NCBI GenBank assembly: GCA_963815325.1
Contig: CAWFGG010000005.1
Span: 124,001 to 188,000, forward strand
DNA length: 64,000 bases
DNA from: JABDII01 sp963815325
Lineage (GTDB): Bacteria; Gemmatimonadota; Gemmatimonadetes; Gemmatimonadales; GWC2-71-9
Direction of reading: 5' to 3'
Position 1 is the first letter of the stretch; every line of letters starts with the position of its first letter. Shown here one piece after another: positions 1 through 9,271 of the stretch. The notes under the pieces are model-generated. The model was not told the origin of the DNA and did no database searches. It saw only the letters and a program-made list of their open reading frames with translations. Position numbers and translations under genes: made by a program.

Positions 1-465
1 CAAACCGGAAGCGCGGAAGCGGTCACGCTGTGCAACGGTATCAACGGCAGCTCGAAATCCGCTAACGCCGTCATCCTGAGCGCAGGACCGGTCCTTCGCT
101 TCAATACCCGGAAGACGATCAAGCCCTATGTTCGCGCCAATGTGGGCCTCCAGATCGGCGGACGAAGCTCTGTCGAGTTGTCCGGCCGGGTCACCACCGA
201 CTTTTTCAGTGTCGTCTATGACGACCCGGACCAACGCAACATTTCGCTTGCACTCGCGGCCGCGGTCGGCATGACGGCCAGCCTCGGCCCCGGATACCAG
301 CTGCGCTGGGAGCTCCGTGACAATTACGTCGGCTACGACCGGGTCACCGGGCCGACGGCCCGTGACGGTCTGTCTCCCGCCCGCGAGTTGGACTACAAGC
401 ATGTCTGGAGCTTCGTGCTCGGGGTGGATATCGTGCTCGAGCGCCGGAGAGGCCGACGGTACTGA
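1..465 (+). CDS. Outer-membrane beta-barrel-like protein, C-terminal part
   Basis: The reading frame is open from the first base of the window, so the N-terminus lies outside it; 154 residues remain. The visible part alternates short hydrophobic/aromatic strands with Gly/Asn turns (for example GPVLRFN, IKPYVRANVGLQIGG, YQLRWELRDNYVGY) and ends in a strand followed by a basic tail. This is the pattern of a small outer-membrane beta-barrel or OmpA/OmpW-like porin. No specific family could be fixed. It is followed by a 76-bp gap and the molybdenum cofactor genes on the same strand; nothing links it functionally to them. Confidence 0.6.
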   Translation, partial: QTGSAEAVTLCNGINGSSKSANAVILSAGPVLRFNTRKTIKPYVRANVGLQIGGRSSVELSGRVTTDFFSVVYDDPDQRNISLALAAAVGMTASLGPGYQLRWELRDNYVGYDRVTGPTARDGLSPARELDYKHVWSFVLGVDIVLERRRGRRY

Positions 466-541
466 CCAGCCCGACGGTATCCGGCTCTCCACCAGCGGCT
501 GAGCGCTCCCGCCAGCCGTCCGTTTTGCGGTCTTTCACAGC

Positions 542-1186
542 ATGTCTCCCCAACGCCGCGTGAGCGAACCCCGGCCGGTCAGAGGCGCGATCCTCGCGGG
601 GGGCGGAGCCACCCGGTTCGGTGGGACGCCCAAGGGCCTGGAACAGGTCGGCGGGCGCCGCGTCATCGACCGATTGGTGGACGCGTTCATCCAGGGAATC
701 GGGGAGCCGCCGCTGCTCGTGGCCAACGCGCCCGAGGCTTCAGCCTGGTGCCCCGGCATCCGCGTCGTCCGGGATCTGATCCCGGGAGCGGGGTCCCTCG
801 GAGGACTCTATACCGCGGTCGAGGAAGCGCCCGCGCCGGTGGTCTGCGTCGCCTGGGACATGCCGTTCGTTCCGCCCGGGCTCATTGCGGCCCTGGCCGA
901 GGCGGTGGGCGAGGCCGACGCGGTGCTGCCGGCCAGCGCGGGCCGGCGCGGCGTCGAGCCACTCTGCGCGGCATACGGCCCGGGCTCCGCAGGGCCCATG
1001 CACGAGCGGATCGTGGCGGGCGACTTTCGCGCCATCGCCTTCCATGAATCCGTGCGAGTCAGTATCCTCTCCATGGACACCATCCGGCGCTTTGGGGACC
1101 CGGCAGTGCTCTTCTTCAACGTCAACACCCCCGAGGACCTCATCAAGGCAGACCGCTTGTGGCAGCAACGCGCATCATCTCGATAA
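542..1186 (+). CDS. mobA: Molybdenum cofactor guanylyltransferase MobA
   Basis: MobA transfers GMP from GTP to Mo-molybdopterin to make the MGD cofactor used by DMSO-reductase-family enzymes, in the cytoplasm. The 214-residue protein has the nucleotidyltransferase signature near the N-terminus (LAGGG at residues 18-22, Arg25, Lys31), the CVAWDMPFV metal-binding Asp motif near residue 100 and a C-terminal FFNVNTPEDL motif typical of MobA. Length matches the family (about 190-215). It overlaps mobB by 28 bp and leads a mobA-mobB-moeA cluster. The likely client in this window is the NapA-type nitrate reductase at 54-56.5 kb, which needs bis-MGD; that link is inference. Confidence 0.9.
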   Translation: MSPQRRVSEPRPVRGAILAGGGATRFGGTPKGLEQVGGRRVIDRLVDAFIQGIGEPPLLVANAPEASAWCPGIRVVRDLIPGAGSLGGLYTAVEEAPAPVVCVAWDMPFVPPGLIAALAEAVGEADAVLPASAGRRGVEPLCAAYGPGSAGPMHERIVAGDFRAIAFHESVRVSILSMDTIRRFGDPAVLFFNVNTPEDLIKADRLWQQRASSR

Positions 1187-1692
1187 TTGGGCAAAAAGGC
1201 TCGGGCAAAACCACGCTGGCGATTACCCTCGCGGCGGAGTACGTCCGCCGTGGCAAACGGGTGATGAGCATGAAGCACGCCCACCACCCTGCCCTGGTCG
1301 ATCGCGAAGGCACGGATAGTTACCGGCACTTTCACGAGGGCAAGGCGGAGCGCGTCGTTCTCGCCGCGCCGGAGACGCGAATCATCTTCGAGCGCACGTC
1401 CGACAATGCCGATCCCATCGCGCTCGCGACGCGCTATCTCGACGGCGCGGACATCGTGATTGCGGAAGGCTTCACCGCGTCGGTGCTCCCGAAGATCGAG
1501 GTGTACCGGCGGGTGATTTCCAATGCGCCCATCTACGACGCCACGTCCCCGGAAGCGGCCAATTGGATCGCCATCGTGACCGACGATGACGCGCTCGATG
1601 CAGAGTGTACCGTCCTTCGATTCCAGGACACGATGTGGCTCCAGCTGCTGGCCAACCTTGCATGGGACGGAGCCAGGGTTCTGACCCCGTGA
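1159..1692 (+). CDS. mobB: Molybdopterin-guanine dinucleotide biosynthesis protein MobB
   Basis: Small P-loop GTP-binding protein that assists MobA in MGD formation. Starts with GTG inside the end of mobA; the Walker A motif GQKGSGKTT lies at about residues 11-19, followed by a conserved MKHAHHP segment and the IAEGF motif that are hallmarks of MobB. Length of 177 residues is normal. The stop codon overlaps the GTG start of moeA (GTGA), indicating translational coupling in a three-gene Moco operon. Confidence 0.9.
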   Translation: MAATRIISIIGQKGSGKTTLAITLAAEYVRRGKRVMSMKHAHHPALVDREGTDSYRHFHEGKAERVVLAAPETRIIFERTSDNADPIALATRYLDGADIVIAEGFTASVLPKIEVYRRVISNAPIYDATSPEAANWIAIVTDDDALDAECTVLRFQDTMWLQLLANLAWDGARVLTP

Positions 1693-2939
1693 CCCCTCTG
1701 GCGGCAGCCGAGGCCGCACTGCGAATCCTCGAGCACGTCGACCGGCAGCCGCCGCTTCGAAGCCCGCTCGACGACGCCCTCGGCAGCGTGCTGGCCGAAG
1801 ACATCGTGAGCCCCCTCGACATCCCCCCCTGGACCAATTCCGCCATGGACGGGTACGCGGCCCGCTCAGAGGACGTCCGCGGCGCAAGCGCGACACACCC
1901 GGTCCGCCTCCGTGTCGTCGAGCAGATTCCAGCCGGGCATTTCCCCGCTCGTGTCCTTGGCGCCGGCGAGTGCGCGCGCATCTTCACCGGGGCGCCGCTC
2001 TCTTCCGGAGCCGATACCGTCGTGCGCCAGGAAGACACGGACGAGGGCACTGACCTCGTGACGATTACGGCCGACCGTGACGTCAAGATGAACATCAGGC
2101 ATGCCGGTGAGGACATCGCGAAGGGTGCAACAGTCCTGGAACGCGGGACCGCGCTTCACGCCGCCCAGATCGGGGTGCTCGCGTCGCTCGCCATGGGTCA
2201 GGTCATGGTCTATCGCAGGCCTCGAGTTGCGATCATGGCGAGCGGGGACGAGATCGTGGATGTCGATCAGCCGGAGGAGATCCTCGCCGGCCGGAAGATC
2301 GCGAGTTCGAACACACATACGTTGATCGCGCTGGTGCGCGAGGCCGGCGGCATTCCCGTCAACCTGGGCATCGCGCGGGATACTCCGGAGAGCGTGCGCA
2401 CCCATCTCGAGCTGGCGGCCGACGCCGACCTGCTCATTACGTCCGCCGGCATCAGTGTCGGGGACCACGACTACCTGCGCGATGTCTTGCAGGCGATGGG
2501 AGCGGATCTCAAGTTCTGGCGACTCAGGATGCGGCCCGGGGCACCGGTCGGTTTCGGGGTCCTGGGAACGGTTCCGTGGATCGGGCTGCCGGGAAACCCG
2601 GTGAGCACCATGGTGACGTTCGAGTTGTTCGTCCGCCCGGCGATCCGAAAGATGGCCGGGCACTCCTTGCCGTTTCGCCGGTCGGTCCGGGTCCGGCTCG
2701 AGGAACCGATTGCGCTCGGGCCCGCGCTGCAGCACTTCCTCCGCGCAACCGTCAGCGAGCGTGCCGACGGCCTTCATGCCCGTCTCACGGGCCCCCAGGG
2801 ATCAGGCATCCTCATGTCCATGGTGCGCGCGGATGCGTTGCTGATCATCCCGGAGGGCCAGCATGAGACCCCCACGGGTGGCGAGGTCGAAGCCCTCGTG
2901 CTCAGCGAACCTGGACACCGAGCCGACCCGCCTTTTTGA
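1689..2939 (+). CDS. moeA: Molybdopterin molybdenumtransferase MoeA
   Basis: MoeA inserts molybdenum into adenylylated molybdopterin. The 416-residue product has the N-terminal NSAMDGYA motif, the SGDE segment, the GISVGDHDY motif of the MPT-binding domain and the GLPGNPVS motif before the C-terminal beta domain. The frame is open further upstream, but the GTG at 1689 overlaps the mobB stop by four bases and the protein then begins right at the family's N-terminus, so this start is preferred over an ATG at 1605. Last gene of the Moco cluster. Confidence 0.9.
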   Translation: MTPLAAAEAALRILEHVDRQPPLRSPLDDALGSVLAEDIVSPLDIPPWTNSAMDGYAARSEDVRGASATHPVRLRVVEQIPAGHFPARVLGAGECARIFTGAPLSSGADTVVRQEDTDEGTDLVTITADRDVKMNIRHAGEDIAKGATVLERGTALHAAQIGVLASLAMGQVMVYRRPRVAIMASGDEIVDVDQPEEILAGRKIASSNTHTLIALVREAGGIPVNLGIARDTPESVRTHLELAADADLLITSAGISVGDHDYLRDVLQAMGADLKFWRLRMRPGAPVGFGVLGTVPWIGLPGNPVSTMVTFELFVRPAIRKMAGHSLPFRRSVRVRLEEPIALGPALQHFLRATVSERADGLHARLTGPQGSGILMSMVRADALLIIPEGQHETPTGGEVEALVLSEPGHRADPPF

Positions 2940-3084
2940 CGTTGCCCCCGGCAGCCGTTCGCGGCCGCTGCCGCGATGCTCTCCATTCACCCCGTGTCAC
3001 CGGGCGGCTATTTTTGAGCGGGCTCTCGCCTCGCCCTCGAGGTGGGGCGAGGGATGTGTCACTTTCACCTGATGGTGTTGCCGA

Positions 3085-3915
3085 ATGAACAACTTCAAGA
3101 CCTTCATCCTCATGGCGGGCCTCATGGCCTTGTTCCTGGCCGTGGGGCAGCTGGTTGGCGGATATGGCGGGTTGATGATGGCGCTGGTGTTCGGCGCCGG
3201 CATGAACTTCTTCATGTATTTCTTCTCGGACAAACTGGTGCTCAAGATGTACCGGGCCAAGGTGGTCACCGCCGAGGAGGCGCCGGAGCTCTACGCCCTG
3301 GTGGATCGCCTGCGCCAGCGTGCCGACCTCCCGATGCCGGTCTTGGCCGTAGCTGCTCAGGACCAGCCCAATGCCTTCGCCACGGGACGGAGCCCGAGTC
3401 ACGCCGTGGTCGCCGTCACGACCGGCATCCTCAAGTACATGCCGCAGGACGAGCTCGAGGGGGTCATTGCCCACGAGCTGGCCCATATCAAGAACCGGGA
3501 TATGTTGATCTCGACGATCGCCGCCGGCATGGCGGGGGCACTGAGTTACCTGCCGTATCTCCTGATGTTCGGCCGCGGCAACAGCCGACAGAACCCCATC
3601 CTCTCTCTGGCGATGATCATCCTCGCTCCGCTCGCGGCCATGATGATCCAGTTTGCGGTGTCCCGGCAGCGAGAATTCGAAGCCGATCGCGTGGGCGCGC
3701 AGATCCTCGGCCGGCCCGAGCCGCTGGCCAATGCGCTCCGGAGGCTCGACGCCATGGCCCAGCGCATCCCGATGCAGGTTGCGCCGGCCGCCGCGCCGTT
3801 GGCGCAGGTCAATCCCCTCGCTGCGCACGGCGGTGGTTTTTCCCGGCTGTTCAGCACCCACCCACCCACCGAAGAACGCATTGCAGCGCTGGAGGCGCTC
3901 GCGATGGGCCGGTAG
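3085..3915 (+). CDS. htpX: HtpX-family membrane zinc metalloprotease
   Basis: M48-type integral-membrane endopeptidase that takes part in membrane-protein quality control. 276 residues: two N-terminal membrane helices (about residues 7-22 and 28-46), a zinc site HELAH at 130-134, two further helices at about 150-190, then the third zinc ligand in the REFEADRVGAQ motif. The C-terminus ends with the FSTHPPTEERIAAL motif characteristic of HtpX. Stands alone between moeA and an MFS gene and is followed by a GC-rich hairpin. Confidence 0.92.
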   Translation: MNNFKTFILMAGLMALFLAVGQLVGGYGGLMMALVFGAGMNFFMYFFSDKLVLKMYRAKVVTAEEAPELYALVDRLRQRADLPMPVLAVAAQDQPNAFATGRSPSHAVVAVTTGILKYMPQDELEGVIAHELAHIKNRDMLISTIAAGMAGALSYLPYLLMFGRGNSRQNPILSLAMIILAPLAAMMIQFAVSRQREFEADRVGAQILGRPEPLANALRRLDAMAQRIPMQVAPAAAPLAQVNPLAAHGGGFSRLFSTHPPTEERIAALEALAMGR

Positions 3916-3938
3916 GACCGCGCCACACAGCAGTCCTC

Positions 3939-3968
3939 GAGGGCCGGCCCGGACCGCGGCCGGCCCTC
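3939..3968 (+). terminator. GC-rich hairpin after htpX
   Basis: Perfect 10-bp inverted repeat (3939-3948 with 3959-3968) and a 10-base loop, 24 bp after the htpX stop. There is no T-tract, so it could be a weak or factor-assisted terminator. Confidence 0.5.
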
Positions 3969-3990
3969 TCACATGCGCGAGGGAGGGGCC

Positions 3991-5301
3991 ATGAGCGCTC
4001 CGCGGCTCGGAGGCATGCGCCGGCAAGTCATCGCCTGGTCGCTGTACGACTTCGCCAATTCTGCCTTCACCACCCTCGTGGTCACCTTCATTTACGCATC
4101 GTACTTCGTCCAGGGTATTGCCCTCGACGAAAACGAAGGAACCCGACAGTGGTCGCTCGCGGTGACGGCCACGGCGATCGTCGTGGCGCTCGCCTCTCCC
4201 TATTTGGGGGCGATGGCCGACCGGGGCGGCCGGCGGAAGCGCATGCTCTTCATCGCCACCCTCGTCGCGATCCTGGGAAGCATCGGCCTCTTCTTTCCAT
4301 CGGCGGGGCATGTGTGGGTGGCGCTGACGACGTTCGCCATCGCCAACATCGCTTTCGAAATCGCCAACGTGTTCTACAACGCCTACCTGCCGGACATCGC
4401 GCCCCAGGAACGCATCGGACGGATTTCAGGCTACGGCTGGGCCGCCGGATACGTCGGGGGGCTGGTCTGTCTGGTGGTGGCGCTGGTGGGGTTCGTCCAA
4501 CCCGAGGTGCCGTGGTTCGGCCTGAGCAAGACTGGCGGCCAGCATATCCGTGCGACCAACCTGCTGGTCGCGGCATGGTACGCGGTGTTCAGTATCCCGC
4601 TGTTCCTCTTGGTCAAAGACCGGCCAGGGCCCCGCATGACCACCTCGGACTCGCTCTGGGTGGCGGCGACCCGTCAGCTCGCCAGCACCTTCCGAGAGAT
4701 CCGGCGCTACCGGCAGGTGTTCCGCCTGCTGCTCGCCCGCTTGATCTACAACGACGGGTTGGTCACGATCTTCGCCTTCGGCGGGATCTACGCCAAGGTG
4801 ACCTTCGGGTTCTCGTTCAGCGAGGTCATCATCTTCGGCATCGTGTTGAATGTCGCGGCCGGGATCGGCGCATTCAGCTTTGGCTTCCTGGACGACCTCC
4901 TGGGAGGCAAGCGGACCATCCTCATCAGCTTGGTGGGTCTCTTCCTGGCCAGTTGCCTTGCCGTGTTCGCCCAGAGCAAGGCGCTCTTCTGGCTGGCGGG
5001 AACTCTGGTGGGGATCATGATAGGCCCCAACCAGTCGGCCAGCCGGTCGCTCTTGGGTCGCTTCGTTCCCCCGGACAAGGAGAACGAGTTCTATGGCTTC
5101 TACGCCTTCTCAGGCAAGGCGACCGCGTTCCTCGGGCCGCTCTTCCTGGGCCAGCTCACCGTGATGTTTCAATCCCAGCGTGCCGGGATCGGAGTCGTCG
5201 CGGTCTTCTTTCTGGTCGGCGGCGTGCTCTTGCTCCAGGTGGATGAAGCGGAGGGCGTGGCCAGCGCCGGGCGGGTCGAGGCCCCTCCGGCGGCCGGGTG
5301 A
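3991..5301 (+). CDS. MFS transporter of the UMF1 (Atg22-like) family
   Basis: Predicted 12-helix inner-membrane carrier, 436 residues. The start region WSLYDFANSAFTTLVVTF is the signature of the UMF1 subfamily, and ADRGGRRKRM matches the MFS loop 2-3 motif. A basic loop (RPGPRMTTSD) sits in the middle and the second half repeats the fold (PNQSASRSLLGRF). An ATG at 3973 is in frame, but the ATG at 3991 is preceded by a purine-rich GGGAGGGG site and is preferred. The substrate of this family is poorly known; efflux of small metabolites is usual. Confidence 0.85.
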   Translation: MSAPRLGGMRRQVIAWSLYDFANSAFTTLVVTFIYASYFVQGIALDENEGTRQWSLAVTATAIVVALASPYLGAMADRGGRRKRMLFIATLVAILGSIGLFFPSAGHVWVALTTFAIANIAFEIANVFYNAYLPDIAPQERIGRISGYGWAAGYVGGLVCLVVALVGFVQPEVPWFGLSKTGGQHIRATNLLVAAWYAVFSIPLFLLVKDRPGPRMTTSDSLWVAATRQLASTFREIRRYRQVFRLLLARLIYNDGLVTIFAFGGIYAKVTFGFSFSEVIIFGIVLNVAAGIGAFSFGFLDDLLGGKRTILISLVGLFLASCLAVFAQSKALFWLAGTLVGIMIGPNQSASRSLLGRFVPPDKENEFYGFYAFSGKATAFLGPLFLGQLTVMFQSQRAGIGVVAVFFLVGGVLLLQVDEAEGVASAGRVEAPPAAG

Positions 5302-5355
5302 GCGCCTTCAGGCCACTACCAACGGCACTTCACTGTTTGGAAGGAGATGCTGACG

Positions 5356-5790
5356 ATGCCCGCTCATACCCACTATCTCTGGTTCGAGACCGAGGACCGG
5401 CAGGAGATCATCGACATCACCGAGGAGGTGGCGGAGCAGGTGGAGCGCAGCGGCATCGTGGAGGGCTTCGTCTTGGTGAGCGCCATGCACATCACGGCCT
5501 CGGTCTTCGTGAACGACCACGAATCGGGACTCTGGCGGGATATCCTCGCGTGGCTCGAGGAGCGGATCGCCCCGTGGGAGCCATCCCGCTACCGGCACAA
5601 CGAGACCGGGGAAGACAATGCGGCCGCCCACCTCCGCAGCCTCACTGTCGGCCACGAGGTGATAGTCCCGGTTACTGGTGGTGCGTTAGATCTAGGACCG
5701 TGGCAGCGAGTGTTCTACGGAGAGTGGGACGGCCAACGGAGGAAGCGAGTGGTGGTGAAAGTGTTGGGCGAAGGAGAAACGGCGCGGTAG
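5356..5790 (+). CDS. YjbQ / UPF0047 family protein
   Basis: Small trimeric-fold protein (144 residues) of the UPF0047/YjbQ family, often labelled secondary thiamine-phosphate synthase after a suppressor activity in E. coli; the natural role is unclear. Visible hallmarks are the central VSAMHITASVFVND segment, the RHNETGEDNAAAHLRS motif and the C-terminal GPWQRVFYGEWDG. The start at 5356 lies nine bases after a strong AAGGAG site (5341-5346); the in-frame ATG at 5347 abuts that site and is therefore unlikely. Confidence 0.88.
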   Translation: MPAHTHYLWFETEDRQEIIDITEEVAEQVERSGIVEGFVLVSAMHITASVFVNDHESGLWRDILAWLEERIAPWEPSRYRHNETGEDNAAAHLRSLTVGHEVIVPVTGGALDLGPWQRVFYGEWDGQRRKRVVVKVLGEGETAR

Positions 5791-5972
5791 AGAAGCGTTA
5801 GGGCCGCTGAAGAACTACTGCTACCACCCCCCTACCGCTCCGTTCGGTTCCTACGCAACCAACACTAGGCAATATGCCCTCCCCACAAATACAGACAACC
5901 TGCCAAGCTTCGACAGTGTCGTGTTTTGTGTCAGTGTTGTGCAGGTTGGTGCAACAAATTGCACTAGTAGGG

Positions 5973-7169
5973 TCAGACGGCGAAGTGCTCCTCGGGCACC
6001 AGCGCCTCGCGGCCGGACTTGTCGCCGATGTTGGGCGGTCCGACCACACGGTTGCGGCCGGCTTCCTTCGCCAGGAACAGGCGCTTGTCCGCCACATCCA
6101 ACAGATCGTCGCCGGTGTCTCCGTCGGCCGGGAAGCCTGCCACACCGGCGCTCACCGTGAACCCGGCCGTGGCCTCATGCTGGGGAAGCCGAACCAGCGT
6201 CTGCGCGATGGCGAGCCGCAGGTGCTCCAGCTTCTCCACCGCATCCTCGGGCCCGGTTTCGGGAAACACCAACACGAACTCCTCACCCCCGTAGCGCGTC
6301 ACGACGTCGCTCTCGCGCACCGAGCGCAGGATGGTATCCGCGATTGCCGAAAGCGCGATGTCACCGGCCGCGTGACCGAAGGTGTCGTTGAACCGCTTGA
6401 AGCGATCCACATCCACCATGGCCAGCGAGAGCTGGTGCTTATACCGGATCGCGCGACTGATCTCGGCCTCGAACCGGTGCTCGAAGTAGCCCCGGTTGAG
6501 CAGCCCCGTCAGGCGGTCCCGCGCCGAGAGACGACGGAGCCGCCGGACCCGGCCCACGATCGCCATGCTGAGCACGGCCGCGGCGACGAGGACCAGGAGC
6601 CGTCCCCACTGGGCCGGCCAGCTGAACTGCCCGTCGACGAAGGGCGCGTACACCGGGGAATTCAGATTCCACCGAGTGGCTGCGTAGTAGGCGATGAGGC
6701 CGTACTGTCCGGCCGCAAGAAACCCCGAAAAGGCGCAGACCCGCAGGTCGTAGCGGATGCTGGTCGCACCGATTACGAGGAAGTACACTTCGAAGACCAC
6801 GAGGCTGTTGACCGCCAGGTGGGGCCGGTTCATGAGCAGGTAGCCGACCAGCGCAAGGCTCACCAGGGACACGTCGAGGGCCGTTGTCGCGAATCCGAGC
6901 CACGGTTTGTAGAAGCCCCGCCTGATCAGCACTCGAATCCCGATCGCACCCAGCACCGCGAGCAACACGGCCACGAGGCCAACCACGTACTCCTGGGCGT
7001 CGGGATTCCTCACGGCGTTGTAGAAGGGGATCAAGAGCAGGATGCTCAAGACCAAGAGCCGAATGTTGGCCACGACCAACTCTCCGCCAGCTCCGGCATC
7101 GATCAGAGCCGGGTCCGGGCCACCCCACCAGCGTTGGAGCTGTGTTATCCACTTGGCCGAACTTGTCAC
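5973..7169 (-). CDS. Membrane-bound diguanylate cyclase (GGDEF)
   Basis: Makes cyclic di-GMP from two GTP. 398 residues: about six membrane helices within residues 33-205 (MASE-like sensor region, family not identified), then a GGDEF domain from about 215. The active site is GGEEF at 294-298, and a complete allosteric inhibition site RESD sits at 285-288, five residues upstream, so product inhibition is expected. Stand-alone gene; the 180 bp downstream contain nothing recognisable. The sensed signal is unknown. Confidence 0.9.
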   Translation of the reverse strand: MTSSAKWITQLQRWWGGPDPALIDAGAGGELVVANIRLLVLSILLLIPFYNAVRNPDAQEYVVGLVAVLLAVLGAIGIRVLIRRGFYKPWLGFATTALDVSLVSLALVGYLLMNRPHLAVNSLVVFEVYFLVIGATSIRYDLRVCAFSGFLAAGQYGLIAYYAATRWNLNSPVYAPFVDGQFSWPAQWGRLLVLVAAAVLSMAIVGRVRRLRRLSARDRLTGLLNRGYFEHRFEAEISRAIRYKHQLSLAMVDVDRFKRFNDTFGHAAGDIALSAIADTILRSVRESDVVTRYGGEEFVLVFPETGPEDAVEKLEHLRLAIAQTLVRLPQHEATAGFTVSAGVAGFPADGDTGDDLLDVADKRLFLAKEAGRNRVVGPPNIGDKSGREALVPEEHFAV

Positions 7170-7207
7170 GCGCCTTGCCTTCGGCGATTTCCGCCGGGTG
7201 CTCGGGA

Positions 7208-8863
7208 TTACATCAGCCGATACTTGGGTCCGCTCCCCCCCTCCCGCGGTGTCCAGCGCGGCCCCAGAACGTCGGTCGCCTTGCAGTCGACGCAGTTCGG
7301 TGCCGCAACGCGGACCCCATTCTCACCCACTTCATAGACCCCGGCCGGACAGAGGCTGGTATAGAGGCCGGCCAGCTCCGGCGCCACCTCAGAACCGACC
7401 AGGAGGTGGCTGGGGATGTCGTCTCGGGTGGCGTTCCCCGACTTGAACACCGCATCGACCTTGCTGAAGGTGAGGCGACTGTCGGGGACTATTGCCAGGT
7501 CCGGGCCGGCCCGCCGCGGGACCGCTGCGTCCTCCGGAACTGCAAGTTGCTTGCCGAAAGCCCGGCCTTTGGTCAGGGCCATTACCCCGGCCTTGGCCGC
7601 GCCCGCCAGGAGACCGCCTTTGAAGGCCAATCGCATGTTGCGGGTCCGGTAGAGTTCTTCCGCGACGTAGCTCTCCCGGATCATCCGATCGTAGGCCCCG
7701 AGGGTTGCCGCCGACGTGTCACCGCGCTTGAGCGCCTCGAATGCCGCCCGGGCGGCAAAGACGCCCGATTGCATGGCGTAGTGGATGCCTTTCAACGAGG
7801 GGACATCCACCAGGCCGACCGAATCGCCCGCCATGAGGACACCATCCCCGTGGAAGCGCTCGGGTAAGGAGTAGTAGCCGCCCTCGGGAATGGTCTTGGC
7901 GCCCCATTCCAACAACTCGCCGCCCTCGAGATACCCACGAAAGAGCGGATGCGTCTTCATGCGTTGCAGGAGCCAATGCACGTCGATGTTGGCCCGTGGC
8001 GAATCGAGGCCGACCACGAGGCCGAGCGAGATCTGATTCGGTCCCATGGGATACATCCAGCTGCCGCCAAAGGTGTCCGACGGCAGTGGCCAGCCCAGGG
8101 TGTGGACGACCCGGTCGAGCGGCCGCTTGGTTTCCCAGACTTCCTTGACGCCAAGGGCAAAGATCTGCGGGTTGGGCGATCCGATTCCGCGCCATTCGCG
8201 GTAGGCCTGGGCCAACATCCCGCGCGACCCCTCGGCCAGCACGGTGACCTTGGCAACCACGTCGGTGGGCTCGGCGTAGGTGGCGCTCGGTTGGCCATCC
8301 CGATCGAGTCCGGATGGAGTGGTCCGCACACCGACCACCCGCGTGCCATCGGTCAGCAGCGCCGCCGCCGGAAATCCCGCGAAAATATCGACCCCCGCGT
8401 CCTCGGCGCGTTCTCCCAACCAGCGCACCGCCTCGCAGAGCGAGGCCGCGTAGAAACCATGATTGTTCATGGTGGGCGGAGTTGGCGTTCGGATCGCCCG
8501 GTGTGCGGTGAGGAAGTACACCGCTTCCCGTCCGACCGCCTGGCGGAACGGCAGATCCTCGACCGCCGTCGTGGGAAAGAGATCGCGAAAGACGCGCGGA
8601 TTTACGATCGCGCCCGAGAGACTATGTTCGCCCAGACTCCCGGCCTTCTCCAACACCCCGATGGACACATCGCCTAGGGTGCCGCCCTTTTCTTGCTCCT
8701 CGCGTACCAGCCTCGTGAGCTCGAGCGCACCGGACAGTCCGGCCGGGCCGCCCCCGACGAAGAGCACGTCCACTTCGAGCGCCTCGGCGCCCGGGCCATC
8801 GGAGATGATCAGCTGCTCGAGCGGGAGCTTCGGCTGATACCGGGCAGGGATGATGTCGGTCAT
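7208..8863 (-). CDS. Electron-transfer flavoprotein:ubiquinone oxidoreductase
   Basis: ETF-QO passes electrons from reduced ETF to the quinone pool at the inner membrane. 551 residues with an N-terminal FAD motif (GGGPAG, 37-42), the GGSWMYPMG region, and the second FAD motif near GDSVGLVDVPSLKGIHYAM. The C-terminus has the ferredoxin-like segment CPAGVYE ... NCVDCKATD, but the last cysteine of the usual C-x2-C-x2-C triplet is replaced by Thr. The DNA supports this reading, so only three of four cluster ligands are visible. Lies close to etfA/etfB and glutaryl-CoA dehydrogenase, which fits the assignment. Confidence 0.9.
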   Translation of the reverse strand: MTDIIPARYQPKLPLEQLIISDGPGAEALEVDVLFVGGGPAGLSGALELTRLVREEQEKGGTLGDVSIGVLEKAGSLGEHSLSGAIVNPRVFRDLFPTTAVEDLPFRQAVGREAVYFLTAHRAIRTPTPPTMNNHGFYAASLCEAVRWLGERAEDAGVDIFAGFPAAALLTDGTRVVGVRTTPSGLDRDGQPSATYAEPTDVVAKVTVLAEGSRGMLAQAYREWRGIGSPNPQIFALGVKEVWETKRPLDRVVHTLGWPLPSDTFGGSWMYPMGPNQISLGLVVGLDSPRANIDVHWLLQRMKTHPLFRGYLEGGELLEWGAKTIPEGGYYSLPERFHGDGVLMAGDSVGLVDVPSLKGIHYAMQSGVFAARAAFEALKRGDTSAATLGAYDRMIRESYVAEELYRTRNMRLAFKGGLLAGAAKAGVMALTKGRAFGKQLAVPEDAAVPRRAGPDLAIVPDSRLTFSKVDAVFKSGNATRDDIPSHLLVGSEVAPELAGLYTSLCPAGVYEVGENGVRVAAPNCVDCKATDVLGPRWTPREGGSGPKYRLM

Positions 8864-9271
8864 GCGGCGTGCTCCAGGCTGAGGCTTGGAGTGGAGAGTG
8901 GGATGCGGGAATATACACCGTTGCCCCTCGCCGACCCATCCGGAGAGGGCGAGCTAACTCCATGTCTTGGCACGTCTTGCCGCTTTCAGCGCCAGGCCGC
9001 CAATGTCGTGCCGCTGTTCGGCCTGAGGAGGCAGCCCTTGGCAAGCGGGGCGCGGGGCCTCATAGTATGCGGGTTCAGGAACCGGGAATCCGCGCCTGTG
9101 CGCCGTTCGCCGAGGCCCGGCGTCACACCCTGGCAGTAAACCTCCGGCTCGTGCCGGACAGTGGTCCGGCGCGGTGCAACCGTCGCCTGGTACCAATTCT
9201 GCTAACCGAAACCCCCTAACGGATCCGGCGATCGTGGCGGATCGGCATTCACCCACTCCCGAAAGAGCCTT
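8864..9271. other. 408-bp divergent intergenic region
   Basis: Lies between the divergently transcribed ETF-QO and AGCS symporter genes and must hold both promoters. I see G/A-rich stretches near 8876-8905 and a weak 6-bp inverted repeat (CTCGCC 8927-8932, GGCGAG 8948-8953). No small gene, tRNA or riboswitch fold was recognised. Confidence 0.4.

Noticed and set aside
2902..4311. Long minus-strand ORF opposite moeA, htpX and the MFS gene
   Set aside because: Antisense shadow in GC-rich DNA; its residue content is Arg/His-rich and it has no conserved motif, while the opposite strand holds clear families.
3029..8953. Possible REP-like CTCGCC...GGCGAG hairpins at 3029-3052 and 8927-8953
   Set aside because: Stems are short and loops differ; two weak copies are not enough to define a repeat family.
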